The translations under genes and the position numbers were made by a program. From Myxococcales bacterium (GTDB lineage Bacteria; Myxococcota_A; Polyangia; Fen-1088): a DNA stretch of 39,345 nt. This document shows positions 16,747-24,351 of the stretch, piece after piece; the stretch's first letter is position 1, and each line of letters opens with the position of its first letter. The DNA lies in contig JANXXE010000194.1 of assembly GCA_025350815.1 (NCBI GenBank), forward strand, positions 1 to 39,345, written 5' to 3'. The notes below the pieces were generated by a model that saw only the letters and a program-made list of their open reading frames with translations, ran no database searches and was not told the origin of the DNA.

Positions 16747-18178
16747 GACCTTTGATCAGCGGCGTGCACTGGGTCGCCGTGCAGGCGTCGCAGCCGGACT
16801 TGTCAGCCCCGGTGCATTCGGCGATGCACTGGCCGGTGCTGATTCCGTGGGTCGTCAGGCAGCGCGCTGCGGCCGAAACGTCGACGCTGATCTTGGGGCA
16901 AGCGTCAACCACGCAACCATAGATTCCCGCCCTCGTCCCGGCCATCGCGGCGGCACCCAGGCACACCGCGGTCGCCGTCCCGTCGTGGGTGTTGTCGCCG
17001 TCACCGACCCAGTTGCCGCCAAACGCCACGCCCGAAAAATCCTGGGTGAAGCTGCAGTACTCGGTCTTCTTGTCGCGCGGGTAGTACAGGCCCCAGAACA
17101 CGCACATCTCGTCCTTGGTCGTGAAGCCCTGGGTCACCACCTGGTCCTTGGTGTCCTTGTTGGTGACGTTGTTGTACGAGCACTTGAAGTCGAAAACCTC
17201 GCCGGCCTTGACGACCATCGGGGGCGCCAACGTCCTGGCCGAGACCTCGGACCAGTCCTTGCCCGCGAACAGCAGATCAGCCTTGCCGTCCTTGGTGACC
17301 CGGTTGGCCACGTAGTCCACGCCGCGGGCGTGCATATGCGACTGCGCGTTCAACACGTTGATGTCCGTCGCGGCCGGGCACTGCATGCGGGCGGTCGCGG
17401 TGCCGTGCGCGGGAACGCGAATCATGGGGTTGTAGAGAAACAGGATGCCCGCCTCGGTCTTGACGTCCGCCGTCTTGATGGTGTGCAGGTTGATCGTCAA
17501 CTGGGCATTCAAGGTATTGGCCGAGGCGTTCAGGTAGTGCGTGTTGATCAACAGCAGCGCGTTGCCGGGAACCTTCAACGCCACGCCCTCGGGCAGGCCG
17601 TTCACCGTCGCGGGCCCGTCGGCCACCTGGTGAACCGCCACCAATCCGGTGACGTCCCAGACACCGAAGACGCCCTTGCCACAATCGAACACCTTGCTGG
17701 TGTTCACGGCGGTGCCGTTCTTGTCCATGACGGGGATTTCCGTGTAGCTGGTCATCCACAACACTGCGTGGTGACTGCCGGGGCTGTACTTGATTTCCTC
17801 CCTGACGATATTTAGGCCCTCGGCGGGAGCCCGGTAGAACGCGCACCGTTCCGTCTCAAGGCCAGGGTCCAGTACCGAAGCCATGGTGACCTGCACGCCG
17901 GCACCCGCGGCCGGGGGCGCCAGAACGGCCGCGGCGCCGACATCACCTACGGGCGCGTCCCCGACGCCGGTCGCGGCGGCATCAGTTGCGGCGGCATCAG
18001 TTGCGGCGGCATCTGAAGTTCCGCCGTCCTTGGCAGGGCCGTCCCCCGCGGTCCCAGCATCGGATGTGCCAGCGGCACCGTCGGTGAGACTGGCGCTGCC
18101 GTCAGCTGACTTGCTGCCCTTGTCGTCACTGCATCCAACAAGAAGAACAATGGCCAGGGCGCTGAATCGTTTTGTCAT
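16724..18178 (-). CDS. Copper type II monooxygenase-like lipoprotein (PHM/DBH fold)
   Basis: This protein of 484 residues has a lipobox at C16 (LLVGC) and a long Asp/Ala/Gly linker to about residue 90. The core contains the copper ligands of peptidylglycine/dopamine monooxygenases in the right order: H136-H137 (SPGSHHAVLW), H214 (INTHYLN), H281-x-H283 (QSHMHARG) and M358 (TKDEMCVFW). Both copper sites appear complete, so an ascorbate-dependent hydroxylation of an exported or small substrate is possible. The last about 80 residues form a Cys-rich module with at least eight cysteines. The ATG overlaps the stop of the propeller gene by four bases and follows AAAGGA. The substrate is unknown. Confidence 0.82.
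   Translation of the reverse strand: MTKRFSALAIVLLVGCSDDKGSKSADGSASLTDGAAGTSDAGTAGDGPAKDGGTSDAAATDAAATDAAATGVGDAPVGDVGAAAVLAPPAAGAGVQVTMASVLDPGLETERCAFYRAPAEGLNIVREEIKYSPGSHHAVLWMTSYTEIPVMDKNGTAVNTSKVFDCGKGVFGVWDVTGLVAVHQVADGPATVNGLPEGVALKVPGNALLLINTHYLNASANTLNAQLTINLHTIKTADVKTEAGILFLYNPMIRVPAHGTATARMQCPAATDINVLNAQSHMHARGVDYVANRVTKDGKADLLFAGKDWSEVSARTLAPPMVVKAGEVFDFKCSYNNVTNKDTKDQVVTQGFTTKDEMCVFWGLYYPRDKKTEYCSFTQDFSGVAFGGNWVGDGDNTHDGTATAVCLGAAAMAGTRAGIYGCVVDACPKISVDVSAAARCLTTHGISTGQCIAECTGADKSGCDACTATQCTPLIKGLVGKACQ
17973..18012. repeat. 15-bp in-frame tandem repeat
   Basis: The 15-base unit gcggcggcatcagtt occurs about 2.7 times. On the minus strand it encodes repeated Thr-Asp-Ala-Ala-Ala in the linker of the copper-monooxygenase-like protein. 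The unit is a multiple of three, so gain or loss of copies would change linker length without a frameshift. Confidence 0.85.
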
Positions 18179-19584
18179 CGTGGGTCGTCCTTTCGTGAGG
18201 CGCGCAATCTAGCGCAATAGAACCGTCGACGCACGCGTCCGGCGCAGCACGTTGCCATAAGAAGGAACAGGCAGCCCCCCGACGGGCCGCGGGCGCATTT
18301 GTCCCGCCCCAGCCGACAGCCGCACGCACCAGCACCAGCCCGGGGCGCCGGCGCCGCGTCCCCGCCAATGTCGACCGCAGCGTCAAGTGGTTGCGACGGG
18401 GCGGCGCAGATCGATTGATCCCACAGGGCCAAGGTGGCCTTGGCAGCGCAATCGGCCTGGCAGCTGGTCCGGCCGCAGGCGCGCACCGACAGGACGCTCG
18501 CGTAATTCATCAACGGCCGCCACGGACCGTCCTCGTCAGTCGCCACGGCCACCGCCATGCCGTCAAGAATGTTGTCGGCCGCCGCGTACATCCTTCCCGA
18601 TCGCTGCCGCAGACTGCGCATGCGCATCTGCGGATTCCAGGGCTGGAAAGTCTGGCCACCGTCGCGCGAACGAAAACCGACCGGGGGATCGCGCGGACTG
18701 GCCCTGACGCCGGCGGCGAGAATCGTGCCGTCGGGGCGGTGCAGAAACGCTGTCAGGCGCCCGTCAGACACGACGACGGGCGTGGTCACGCTGATCGCGT
18801 CGCCGTGATCCGTCACGACCGCCAGCGTCTCTGACACCACCCCGTCGGGTGCGCGGCCAATAACGCGCAGAAAGGTCTGGCGGGCGTCACCTGGATTGAC
18901 GGCAATGATCCGCGCCTCGCGCGCGCTGACAAAGGGCTGCAAGTCGAAGGTCGTCCACGTCCTGCCGGCGTCGAGCGAGCGGACAAGGCGTGGGTGATTG
19001 TCCCGCGCGTCCAGCGTGGTGACAACGATGACACGCGGATCGCTGGCCGCCGTTTCGAGGCCGGACACATCCACCAACGGCGAAAGCCGCAGCAGCGGTT
19101 CGCCAAACGTCATGCCCCCGTCCAGGGATTCGAAGACAGCAAACGACGTCGACGCGTCCCCGGCGCGCCAGGCCGCCGCCAACACACGCCCGGGTTGCAC
19201 GGGATCCGGGAAAGCGTCGACCACGGACAGCCCGGTAAGGGCCCCGCCCGCAAGATCCCAGGTACACCCCCTGTCATCACTGCGCGCAAGACCCTCGCGA
19301 GAAACCGTGAACAAGCGCCGGGAGGGCACGGCCGCCAGGCTGAAAAAATGCGCCCCGGTGGTCATGGGTGATTCGCAGATCCAGCGCCACGTCGCGCCGT
19401 CGTCCTCGGAGATCACCAGACCGAAATTCGTGCCCAACACCACCTGGTGCGGGTCTTCATCGGGAAGAAGAATCGCTTCGGAATCCGGAAAGGCACCATT
19501 CGCACGCGCGGTGCCGGCCAGGGCCAAAATGCCAGGGCACGCCATCGCGGCACAGACGAACAGACGACCTGCGAACCGAAACAC
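18175..19584 (-). CDS. Asp-box (BNR) beta-propeller protein with MYXO-CTERM-like tail
   Basis: This exported protein of 469 residues has a signal peptide ending near GTARA. Five Asp-box motifs recur along the chain: SEDDGATW, SDDRGCTW, SLDGGMTF, SLDAGRTW and SRDGGQTF. They mark blades of a sialidase/VPS10-like beta-propeller. After a Cys-containing stretch the C-terminus shows ACGC, a hydrophobic segment (GCLFLLMATCC) and an RVRRR cluster, like the MYXO-CTERM cell-surface sorting signal, though about 15 residues longer after the arginines. No sialidase catalytic residues are evident, so binding or sensing is more likely than hydrolysis. The start is GTG 19584. It overlaps the copper-protein gene by ATGA. 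Confidence 0.78.
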   Translation of the reverse strand: MFRFAGRLFVCAAMACPGILALAGTARANGAFPDSEAILLPDEDPHQVVLGTNFGLVISEDDGATWRWICESPMTTGAHFFSLAAVPSRRLFTVSREGLARSDDRGCTWDLAGGALTGLSVVDAFPDPVQPGRVLAAAWRAGDASTSFAVFESLDGGMTFGEPLLRLSPLVDVSGLETAASDPRVIVVTTLDARDNHPRLVRSLDAGRTWTTFDLQPFVSAREARIIAVNPGDARQTFLRVIGRAPDGVVSETLAVVTDHGDAISVTTPVVVSDGRLTAFLHRPDGTILAAGVRASPRDPPVGFRSRDGGQTFQPWNPQMRMRSLRQRSGRMYAAADNILDGMAVAVATDEDGPWRPLMNYASVLSVRACGRTSCQADCAAKATLALWDQSICAAPSQPLDAAVDIGGDAAPAPRAGAGACGCRLGRDKCARGPSGGCLFLLMATCCAGRVRRRFYCARLRASRKDDPR

Positions 19585-19641
19585 GAGGCCACAGCCTACC
19601 TGAGACCGAAGCGCGGTCGCGATCTCAGGCCGAAAGCGCGG

Positions 19642-21021
19642 TCAGAGATCTTTGGCGCAGCGGAAACCGTGGGTCATGGCATTGGCATCGTCACCGGCCG
19701 CGCGTGCGGACACCCGCAAGCCGACGTCGTCGGTCGCAAATGATCCACCCCGGCGAATCTTCATGGTCCCCGTGGTCGGCCCGGTCGGATCAGCGCTGGG
19801 GGCACTGCCGTAGAAATCCGCGGCGTACCAATCGCTGACCCATTCGGACACGTTGCCCGCCATGTCCTCGGCCCCGAAGGGGCTGGTGCCCGTCAACACA
19901 CCCACAGGAACCACGTCGGCCAGACCGCAGCCGGAAAACTGCACACGCTGACAATCCGGCGACGCCCCTGTCCAGGGGTAAGGACGCGCGTCATCCGCGC
20001 CGCGGGCGGCCTTTTCCCATTCGGCCTCGGTCGGCAAACGCTTGCCGGCCCACTGGCAATACGACTGGGCCATCGACCAACTGATATTCGTCACCGGGTA
20101 GCGCGGCCGACCCTGTGGGTCGAAAGCCGTCGGTGGCGTCGGGCAGACATTGGCGCGGACACATTTGTCGAAGGCCTGTTGCGTGACCTCGGTACGATCA
20201 ATCTCGAAGGCAGAGATCAGCAGCGACCGGGCGGGCTGCTCGTCGGCGCGACAATTCGGATCGGTCGCCGGCCTGCAACCGCGGGTGAACATGCCCGCAG
20301 GCACCACGACCATGTCTGGCGAGGCACAAAACTTCCCCGCCAAGCTTTCGGCACAGCGTCCGCCGCCGCAGGCCTCGTTCGCGGCACAGGGCCGCCCGTT
20401 GGGCAACTTGGCGTCCGTGGGCGGGGCGGCCTCCATTCGGGGATCGGACGCGCCATCAGGAACCACGCCCGGGGCGACGTCCGCGGCCCCTGCGCCCATC
20501 CCATCGCGCGGCCCCGCTGCGTCCCGACCCGCATCGCCCTGCGCGGGACACGCTTCTTGACCTGGGTTCTTTGTGGCGGGGCAGTTATCGACAATGTCGG
20601 GGATCCCATCCTGATCCGCGTCCGCCAGAAGACCGGCCGTCAGACGAAGCGTCACAGCCGTCTGGACGCCCGCCGTGATGCGGACCCGCACGGCCCCCTG
20701 CGAGACCGTCTGGTCGTCGATCAAGCCACTCACCACGATGGTGCGCGACGCCTGGTCGGCCGAATCCGGCAGCGCGATGCTCAACGTGCCAAGGTGCGTG
20801 CCCTGCGCGTGAATCGTCCCGGACGCCGGAACCTGCCGATCCTGCGCCAGAACACGTCCGTCGCCCACCCAGGTGACGGCCACTTTCTGCGGCGTCGCAA
20901 CGCCGTCGGAATTTTCGATCGTCACAAGGATGCCGGTGCCAGGGGCGGCGGCGCCACCACGACACCCCACAGCCAACGCCGTGGCCAAGATCAAGAAGGC
21001 AACAACGCGGCGGTCATTCAT
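19642..21021 (-). CDS. Lipoprotein with a formylglycine-generating-enzyme-like domain lacking the catalytic cysteines
   Basis: This protein of 459 residues has a lipobox at C20 (ALAVGC). A beta-rich N-terminal part (about 30-130) is followed by a thrombospondin type-3-like calcium repeat, DADQDGIPDIVDNCP (about 134-148), and a disordered linker. A SUMF1/EgtB/PvdO-type domain (about 230-459) carries MVVVPAGMF, RLPTEAEWEKAARG, DMAGNVSEWVSDW, GGSF and the final GFRCAKDL. The segment after GGSF is ATDDVGLRVSARAAG; active formylglycine-generating enzymes have two cysteines there (YxYRYRC pattern), and both are missing. It is probably a binding or structural member of the fold. It overlaps the upstream TPR gene by eight bases. 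Confidence 0.83.
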   Translation of the reverse strand: MNDRRVVAFLILATALAVGCRGGAAAPGTGILVTIENSDGVATPQKVAVTWVGDGRVLAQDRQVPASGTIHAQGTHLGTLSIALPDSADQASRTIVVSGLIDDQTVSQGAVRVRITAGVQTAVTLRLTAGLLADADQDGIPDIVDNCPATKNPGQEACPAQGDAGRDAAGPRDGMGAGAADVAPGVVPDGASDPRMEAAPPTDAKLPNGRPCAANEACGGGRCAESLAGKFCASPDMVVVPAGMFTRGCRPATDPNCRADEQPARSLLISAFEIDRTEVTQQAFDKCVRANVCPTPPTAFDPQGRPRYPVTNISWSMAQSYCQWAGKRLPTEAEWEKAARGADDARPYPWTGASPDCQRVQFSGCGLADVVPVGVLTGTSPFGAEDMAGNVSEWVSDWYAADFYGSAPSADPTGPTTGTMKIRRGGSFATDDVGLRVSARAAGDDANAMTHGFRCAKDL

Positions 21022-21850
21022 TGAGACAGCCCAGACTTGCGTGACAAGACGCCGCAGGTGACGAGTGCGCCCATAGCGCGGCGCCGGTTCCGGCGATCAC
21101 GACCGCACCCACCGCCGGCCAGAACCACCAGCGTCCCAGCAACGAATGCTGTGGGGCATCCGCCTCCGTGCGACCCGGCGGTGGCGCCTGCACGGACAGT
21201 CCTGCTGGCTCGGGTCGGGGGATCCGCGCGACCAGGCGCGGCTCGACCCGCTCGGCCGGCGCGGCCTCGATGACGGCAGGGCGCGACACAGGCTTGGCCG
21301 GCAGGCGCACGACCACGGGTGGGGGCAAAGCCGCTGCCAGGGATCCAGGAGCCGGACCGGGCGGCGTGAGGGGAACAGCGGGCGCGGGTTCAGCGCCGAC
21401 CGGCGGCGCGACGACAACCTTGGCCGCGTCGTTGTCGAGACTGACGCCGTCGGCGCCGATTTCCTCTATGGCGCGTAGGTACTCGAGCGCCGCGGGACGC
21501 GACGGGTGATTCGGCGGGGCTGCCTCAAGAAAGCGCCAGTAATACTGCCGCGCTTTGCCGAGTTCCCCGAGCTTGCGGTAGCAGTTGGCGATATTCAGCA
21601 GGAACCCTGCGCGCGGAGAAGCCGCGTAGCCCGCCTCGAAGGCCTGTGCGGCCTCGCGGTACTTGCCCTCTTCCAGCAACTTCTCGCCCAGCTTGAACTG
21701 GCGGCGACCCTCTTCGTCGTTGGCGGCGGCCCCCTTGGCCGCAGCAGGGGCGACCCTCGCCTTCGGGGCCCCGTGCGCGGCCGGCGCCGGGCGCGCGATC
21801 ACAACGATGATCGCCCCCATCGCACAAAGCCGCGTCAGCCGCCGAAGCAT
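21014..21850 (-). CDS. TPR-containing membrane-anchored periplasmic protein
   Basis: The 278-residue protein has a signal peptide or N-terminal anchor (1-30). TPR helices at about 45-130 include RRQFKLGEKLLEEGKYREAA and LLNIANCYRKLGELGKARQY. A Pro/Ala-rich linker and one membrane segment near the C-terminus (WWFWPAVGAVVIAGTGAALW) follow. Two cysteines lie in the last 11 residues. Such proteins are common scaffolds in envelope complexes of myxobacteria and relatives. It is the first gene of the five-gene minus-strand run; its ATG follows a strong GAGGGGG site, and no closer upstream gene exists on this strand, so the operon promoter should lie between 21851 and 21899 or within the DCC gene. 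Confidence 0.78.
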   Translation of the reverse strand: MLRRLTRLCAMGAIIVVIARPAPAAHGAPKARVAPAAAKGAAANDEEGRRQFKLGEKLLEEGKYREAAQAFEAGYAASPRAGFLLNIANCYRKLGELGKARQYYWRFLEAAPPNHPSRPAALEYLRAIEEIGADGVSLDNDAAKVVVAPPVGAEPAPAVPLTPPGPAPGSLAAALPPPVVVRLPAKPVSRPAVIEAAPAERVEPRLVARIPRPEPAGLSVQAPPPGRTEADAPQHSLLGRWWFWPAVGAVVIAGTGAALWAHSSPAASCHASLGCLNE

Positions 21851-21899
21851 GTCCCCCTCTCGTCAGATCTGCGTCGCCGCTTTAGCCGCACCGCGTCCA

Positions 21900-22427
21900 T
21901 CACTCCAGGAACCGATCTTGCCATTCGGGCGGCGCCGAAGGGCAGCTGTCGTACTTGCCCCACACGCGGTAGCGCAGGCGAGCGAACACCCGGTAGCCGG
22001 CGTCGCGGATGAACCGCGGTAGCAACAACAGGACGGCCAGAGCGGACCACGGCGGCGGCAGGTGCCGACACAGCGTCAGGGCGGCCGTCGACCGCGACAG
22101 CAACCGTTCGCCGGGTTGCTCGAAACCATCGACCACGTACATCGTGTCGAGATCGTGCCGCGTCTGACCGTGGCGGGCCAGCACCGTTGCGGCCACGTCG
22201 CCCTGTAGCGGGGCGAAACGAAAAACGCGGCGGGCGTCCCGCGCCGCCACAAAACGCACCAGCCCGTTGCAAAATCCACAGATCCCGTCGTAAAGGACAA
22301 CCAAGGCCCGGGATGGAGATCTTGCGATCACACCGCGACAATAGCGGCTCGGCAGGCGCGCGGCCAGGTGCCGCGTCATGACAATCGCGATGCGCGGATG
22401 ATTCGCCCCCAGTCCCACCGGAGACAT
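21900..22427 (-). CDS. DCC-family thiol-disulfide oxidoreductase-like protein
   Basis: The frame gives 175 residues. The family signature YDGICGFCN contains the CxxC pair (C50, C53 of the longest form). It is followed by the usual pattern VRFVAARDARRVFRFAPLQG and, in the C-terminal half, RHLPPPWSALAVLLLLPRFIRDAGYRVFARLRYRVWG, all typical of DCC (DUF393) proteins. These are predicted thiol-disulfide oxidoreductases of unknown partner. The true start is uncertain: ATG 22427, ATG 22379 and GTG 22331 are all in frame and none has a good ribosome site. The family usually begins close to the YDG motif, which favours one of the later starts and would end its overlap with the GluQRS fragment. Confidence 0.83.
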   Translation of the reverse strand: MSPVGLGANHPRIAIVMTRHLAARLPSRYCRGVIARSPSRALVVLYDGICGFCNGLVRFVAARDARRVFRFAPLQGDVAATVLARHGQTRHDLDTMYVVDGFEQPGERLLSRSTAALTLCRHLPPPWSALAVLLLLPRFIRDAGYRVFARLRYRVWGKYDSCPSAPPEWQDRFLE

Positions 22428-23054
22428 GCACTTTGGCTACTGGCGACGGGTCGTGCGTTTCCGTGCGCCTGTTCCCGCGGCGACGTCGGTCGCGCCGTCT
22501 CTGCGCCGCACGACAACGAAGAAGGGCCCCGGTACCCCGGCACGTGTCGGGCACTGGGGCCGGACGAGGTGACAGGCCGGGCGCGCGCGGCGGGTCGACG
22601 GCCCGCTATCCGTTTCGTCGGCAACGGCGAGCGCATCGCCTTTGAGGACGATTTCGTCCTGCGCCGGGCTGACGGCGTGGCCGCCTACCAACTGGCGGTC
22701 GTCGACGACGACGGCGCCATGGCCATCGGTCAGGTGGTGCGCGGTAGCGATCTGCTGCGATCCACGCCCCGGCAGATTGCGATTTATCGCGCGCTCGATC
22801 TGCCTGTCCCCCGCTTCGCCCATGTGCCGCTGGTCCTGGCGCCTGGTGGCAAACGGCTGGCCAAGCGGACACGCCCGTCGTCGCTTGCCGAGCTGCGCGC
22901 CGCGGGCATGACGCCCGAGGAAATCATCGGGGCGCTGGCCGCGTCGGCGGGACTGGGCGACGTGGCAAGACCGGTCCGACCGCGCGATTTGATCAAGGGA
23001 TTCGCATTGCCACGCGTCCACCGCGAGCCGGTCGCGTTGCGACTGCCGCGCTAG
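22368..23054 (+). CDS. GluQRS-like protein lacking the N-terminal HIGH half (probable pseudogene)
   Basis: The frame gives 228 residues from GTG 22368 (ATG 22398 is also in frame). It matches the second part of glutamyl-Q tRNA(Asp) synthetase: the zinc ligands C33, C35, Y56 and C60 (PCACSR, YPGTC), the motif FVLRRADGVAAYQLAVV, VVRGSDLLRSTPRQ, HVPLVLAP and KRLAKR in the KMSKS position. A complete enzyme has about 290-310 residues and starts with a Rossmann half bearing the HIGH-like motif. Here about 80 residues are missing, and no plus-strand frame upstream supplies them; the region is occupied by the DCC gene on the other strand. The stretch between QS and GRAFPC is also about four residues short. 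It is therefore probably inactive. Confidence 0.72.
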   Translation: MPRHDNRDARMIRPQSHRRHALWLLATGRAFPCACSRGDVGRAVSAPHDNEEGPRYPGTCRALGPDEVTGRARAAGRRPAIRFVGNGERIAFEDDFVLRRADGVAAYQLAVVDDDGAMAIGQVVRGSDLLRSTPRQIAIYRALDLPVPRFAHVPLVLAPGGKRLAKRTRPSSLAELRAAGMTPEEIIGALAASAGLGDVARPVRPRDLIKGFALPRVHREPVALRLPR

Positions 23055-23121
23055 CGGCCGGGCCGTCGGAAAGACAGCGTTTGTTGTCACCCGTCGCGCG
23101 GATCTGGCACGATCTCGCCCG

Positions 23122-24351
23122 GTGGAGACTTCGACCGCGCACCCGTGGTTCGAAACGCTCCGGGGATTGGGCGTGACTTTACCCGGGCATCGCCGGGTCT
23201 TGCTCGTCGACGACGAGGCGGACAATCTGGATGTCCTGCGCCTGCTACTGGACGAGGAATACGAAATTCACGTCGCCACCAACGGGCACGAGGCGCTGGC
23301 GACGCTGGAGCGCGTGGGCGAGTTCGGGGTGATCATCAGCGATCAGCGAATGCGGGGCATGACGGGGGTCGCGTTGCTGACCGAGTTTTCGCGCCGCGCC
23401 CCCGACACCGTGCGCATGATTCTGACCGCGTATTCCGACGTCGAGCCCATCGTCGCCGCGGTGAACGAGGGCAGCGTGTACCGCTTCTTCCTCAAACCGT
23501 GGAATCCGCATGAGATGCGCGCGGCGGTCGCGGACGGACTGTGGCTGTACCAGTCACGCGCGGCCCTGGAACGTCTGGTCGATCTGCAGGGCGAGCGCAA
23601 AAAGGCGCTGTCAGAAACGGTCGAACGCCTGCGCCGCACCGAGGCCGAACTGGTCGCCTCGGAGCGTATGACCACCATGGGGCGTCTGACGTCGGGGATC
23701 ACCCACAACATCAGGAACAGTCTGACCGTGATGATGAACCTGCTGGAGATGGTGCAGCAGCAACCGACTGAAACGTCTGTGCTGTGGGCGGCGCAGAAGG
23801 CGTTCCGGAAACTTGGGGCCCTCATCAATCTGGTCGGCGACATCAATTCACTGGCCCGGGGCGAGTTGCACAAGGTCGTGCGCCTGCCGGTTGAAGTGGG
23901 CCCATTCGTCGAGCAGTTGCTGCGCCTGTTTCGGCTGGAGCCACAGGGGCATTCCCGCCCCGTGCAAGTGACCATCGCCGCCGGTGCCCGCGTGCTGGCG
24001 ATGGATCCGACCAAAGTCAGACAGGCCACAATGGCCCTGCTGCGCAACGCCGCTCAAGCCAGCCCCGAAGGCGCGGGGATCGAACTGGGCATCACGGCGG
24101 ACGCCCCGACAAACACCGCCATCTTCGAGGTTCGCGACAACGGTGGCGGCATGGACGCTTCCACGGTGACCCGCGCGGCACAGCCCTTCTTCAGCGCGTT
24201 CGAGCCACGCGGCCTGGGACTGGGATTGGAAATCGCGCGCGTCGTCGCCGAAGGGCACGGTGGACGCCTGGAACTGCTGTCGGCGCCAGGCAGCGGCACG
24301 ATTGCCCGCCTGCATCTCACCGCGATCGATCCCCTGGCGGACAATCCGTGA
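23122..24351 (+). CDS. REC-histidine kinase hybrid (array gene 1, intact motifs)
   Basis: This soluble protein has 409 residues. The receiver (about 24-140) has D30/D31, phosphoacceptor D74 (IISDQRM) and K125 (FFLKPW). A coiled coil (about 145-185) leads into a DHp-like segment with the phosphoacceptor-type H195 in TSGITHNIRNSL. The ATPase domain (about 290-400) has N309 (LLRNAAQA), D339 (DNGGGM) and the G2 box GLGLGL. All key residues for phosphoryl transfer are present. There is no sensor or membrane segment, so input probably comes by phosphorylation of the receiver. The start is GTG 23122. Its stop overlaps the GTG of array gene 2 by four bases, implying equal, coupled synthesis. Confidence 0.86.
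   Translation: METSTAHPWFETLRGLGVTLPGHRRVLLVDDEADNLDVLRLLLDEEYEIHVATNGHEALATLERVGEFGVIISDQRMRGMTGVALLTEFSRRAPDTVRMILTAYSDVEPIVAAVNEGSVYRFFLKPWNPHEMRAAVADGLWLYQSRAALERLVDLQGERKKALSETVERLRRTEAELVASERMTTMGRLTSGITHNIRNSLTVMMNLLEMVQQQPTETSVLWAAQKAFRKLGALINLVGDINSLARGELHKVVRLPVEVGPFVEQLLRLFRLEPQGHSRPVQVTIAAGARVLAMDPTKVRQATMALLRNAAQASPEGAGIELGITADAPTNTAIFEVRDNGGGMDASTVTRAAQPFFSAFEPRGLGLGLEIARVVAEGHGGRLELLSAPGSGTIARLHLTAIDPLADNP

Noticed and set aside
15484-16755. 423-codon plus-strand frame across the phosphatidyltransferase gene
   Set aside because: Gln/His/Arg-rich shadow of the minus-strand membrane protein.
23084-23113. Possible promoter TTGTCA-18-CACGAT before the kinase array
   Set aside because: The -10 element is poor and the start point would fall almost on the GTG; too weak to call as a feature.
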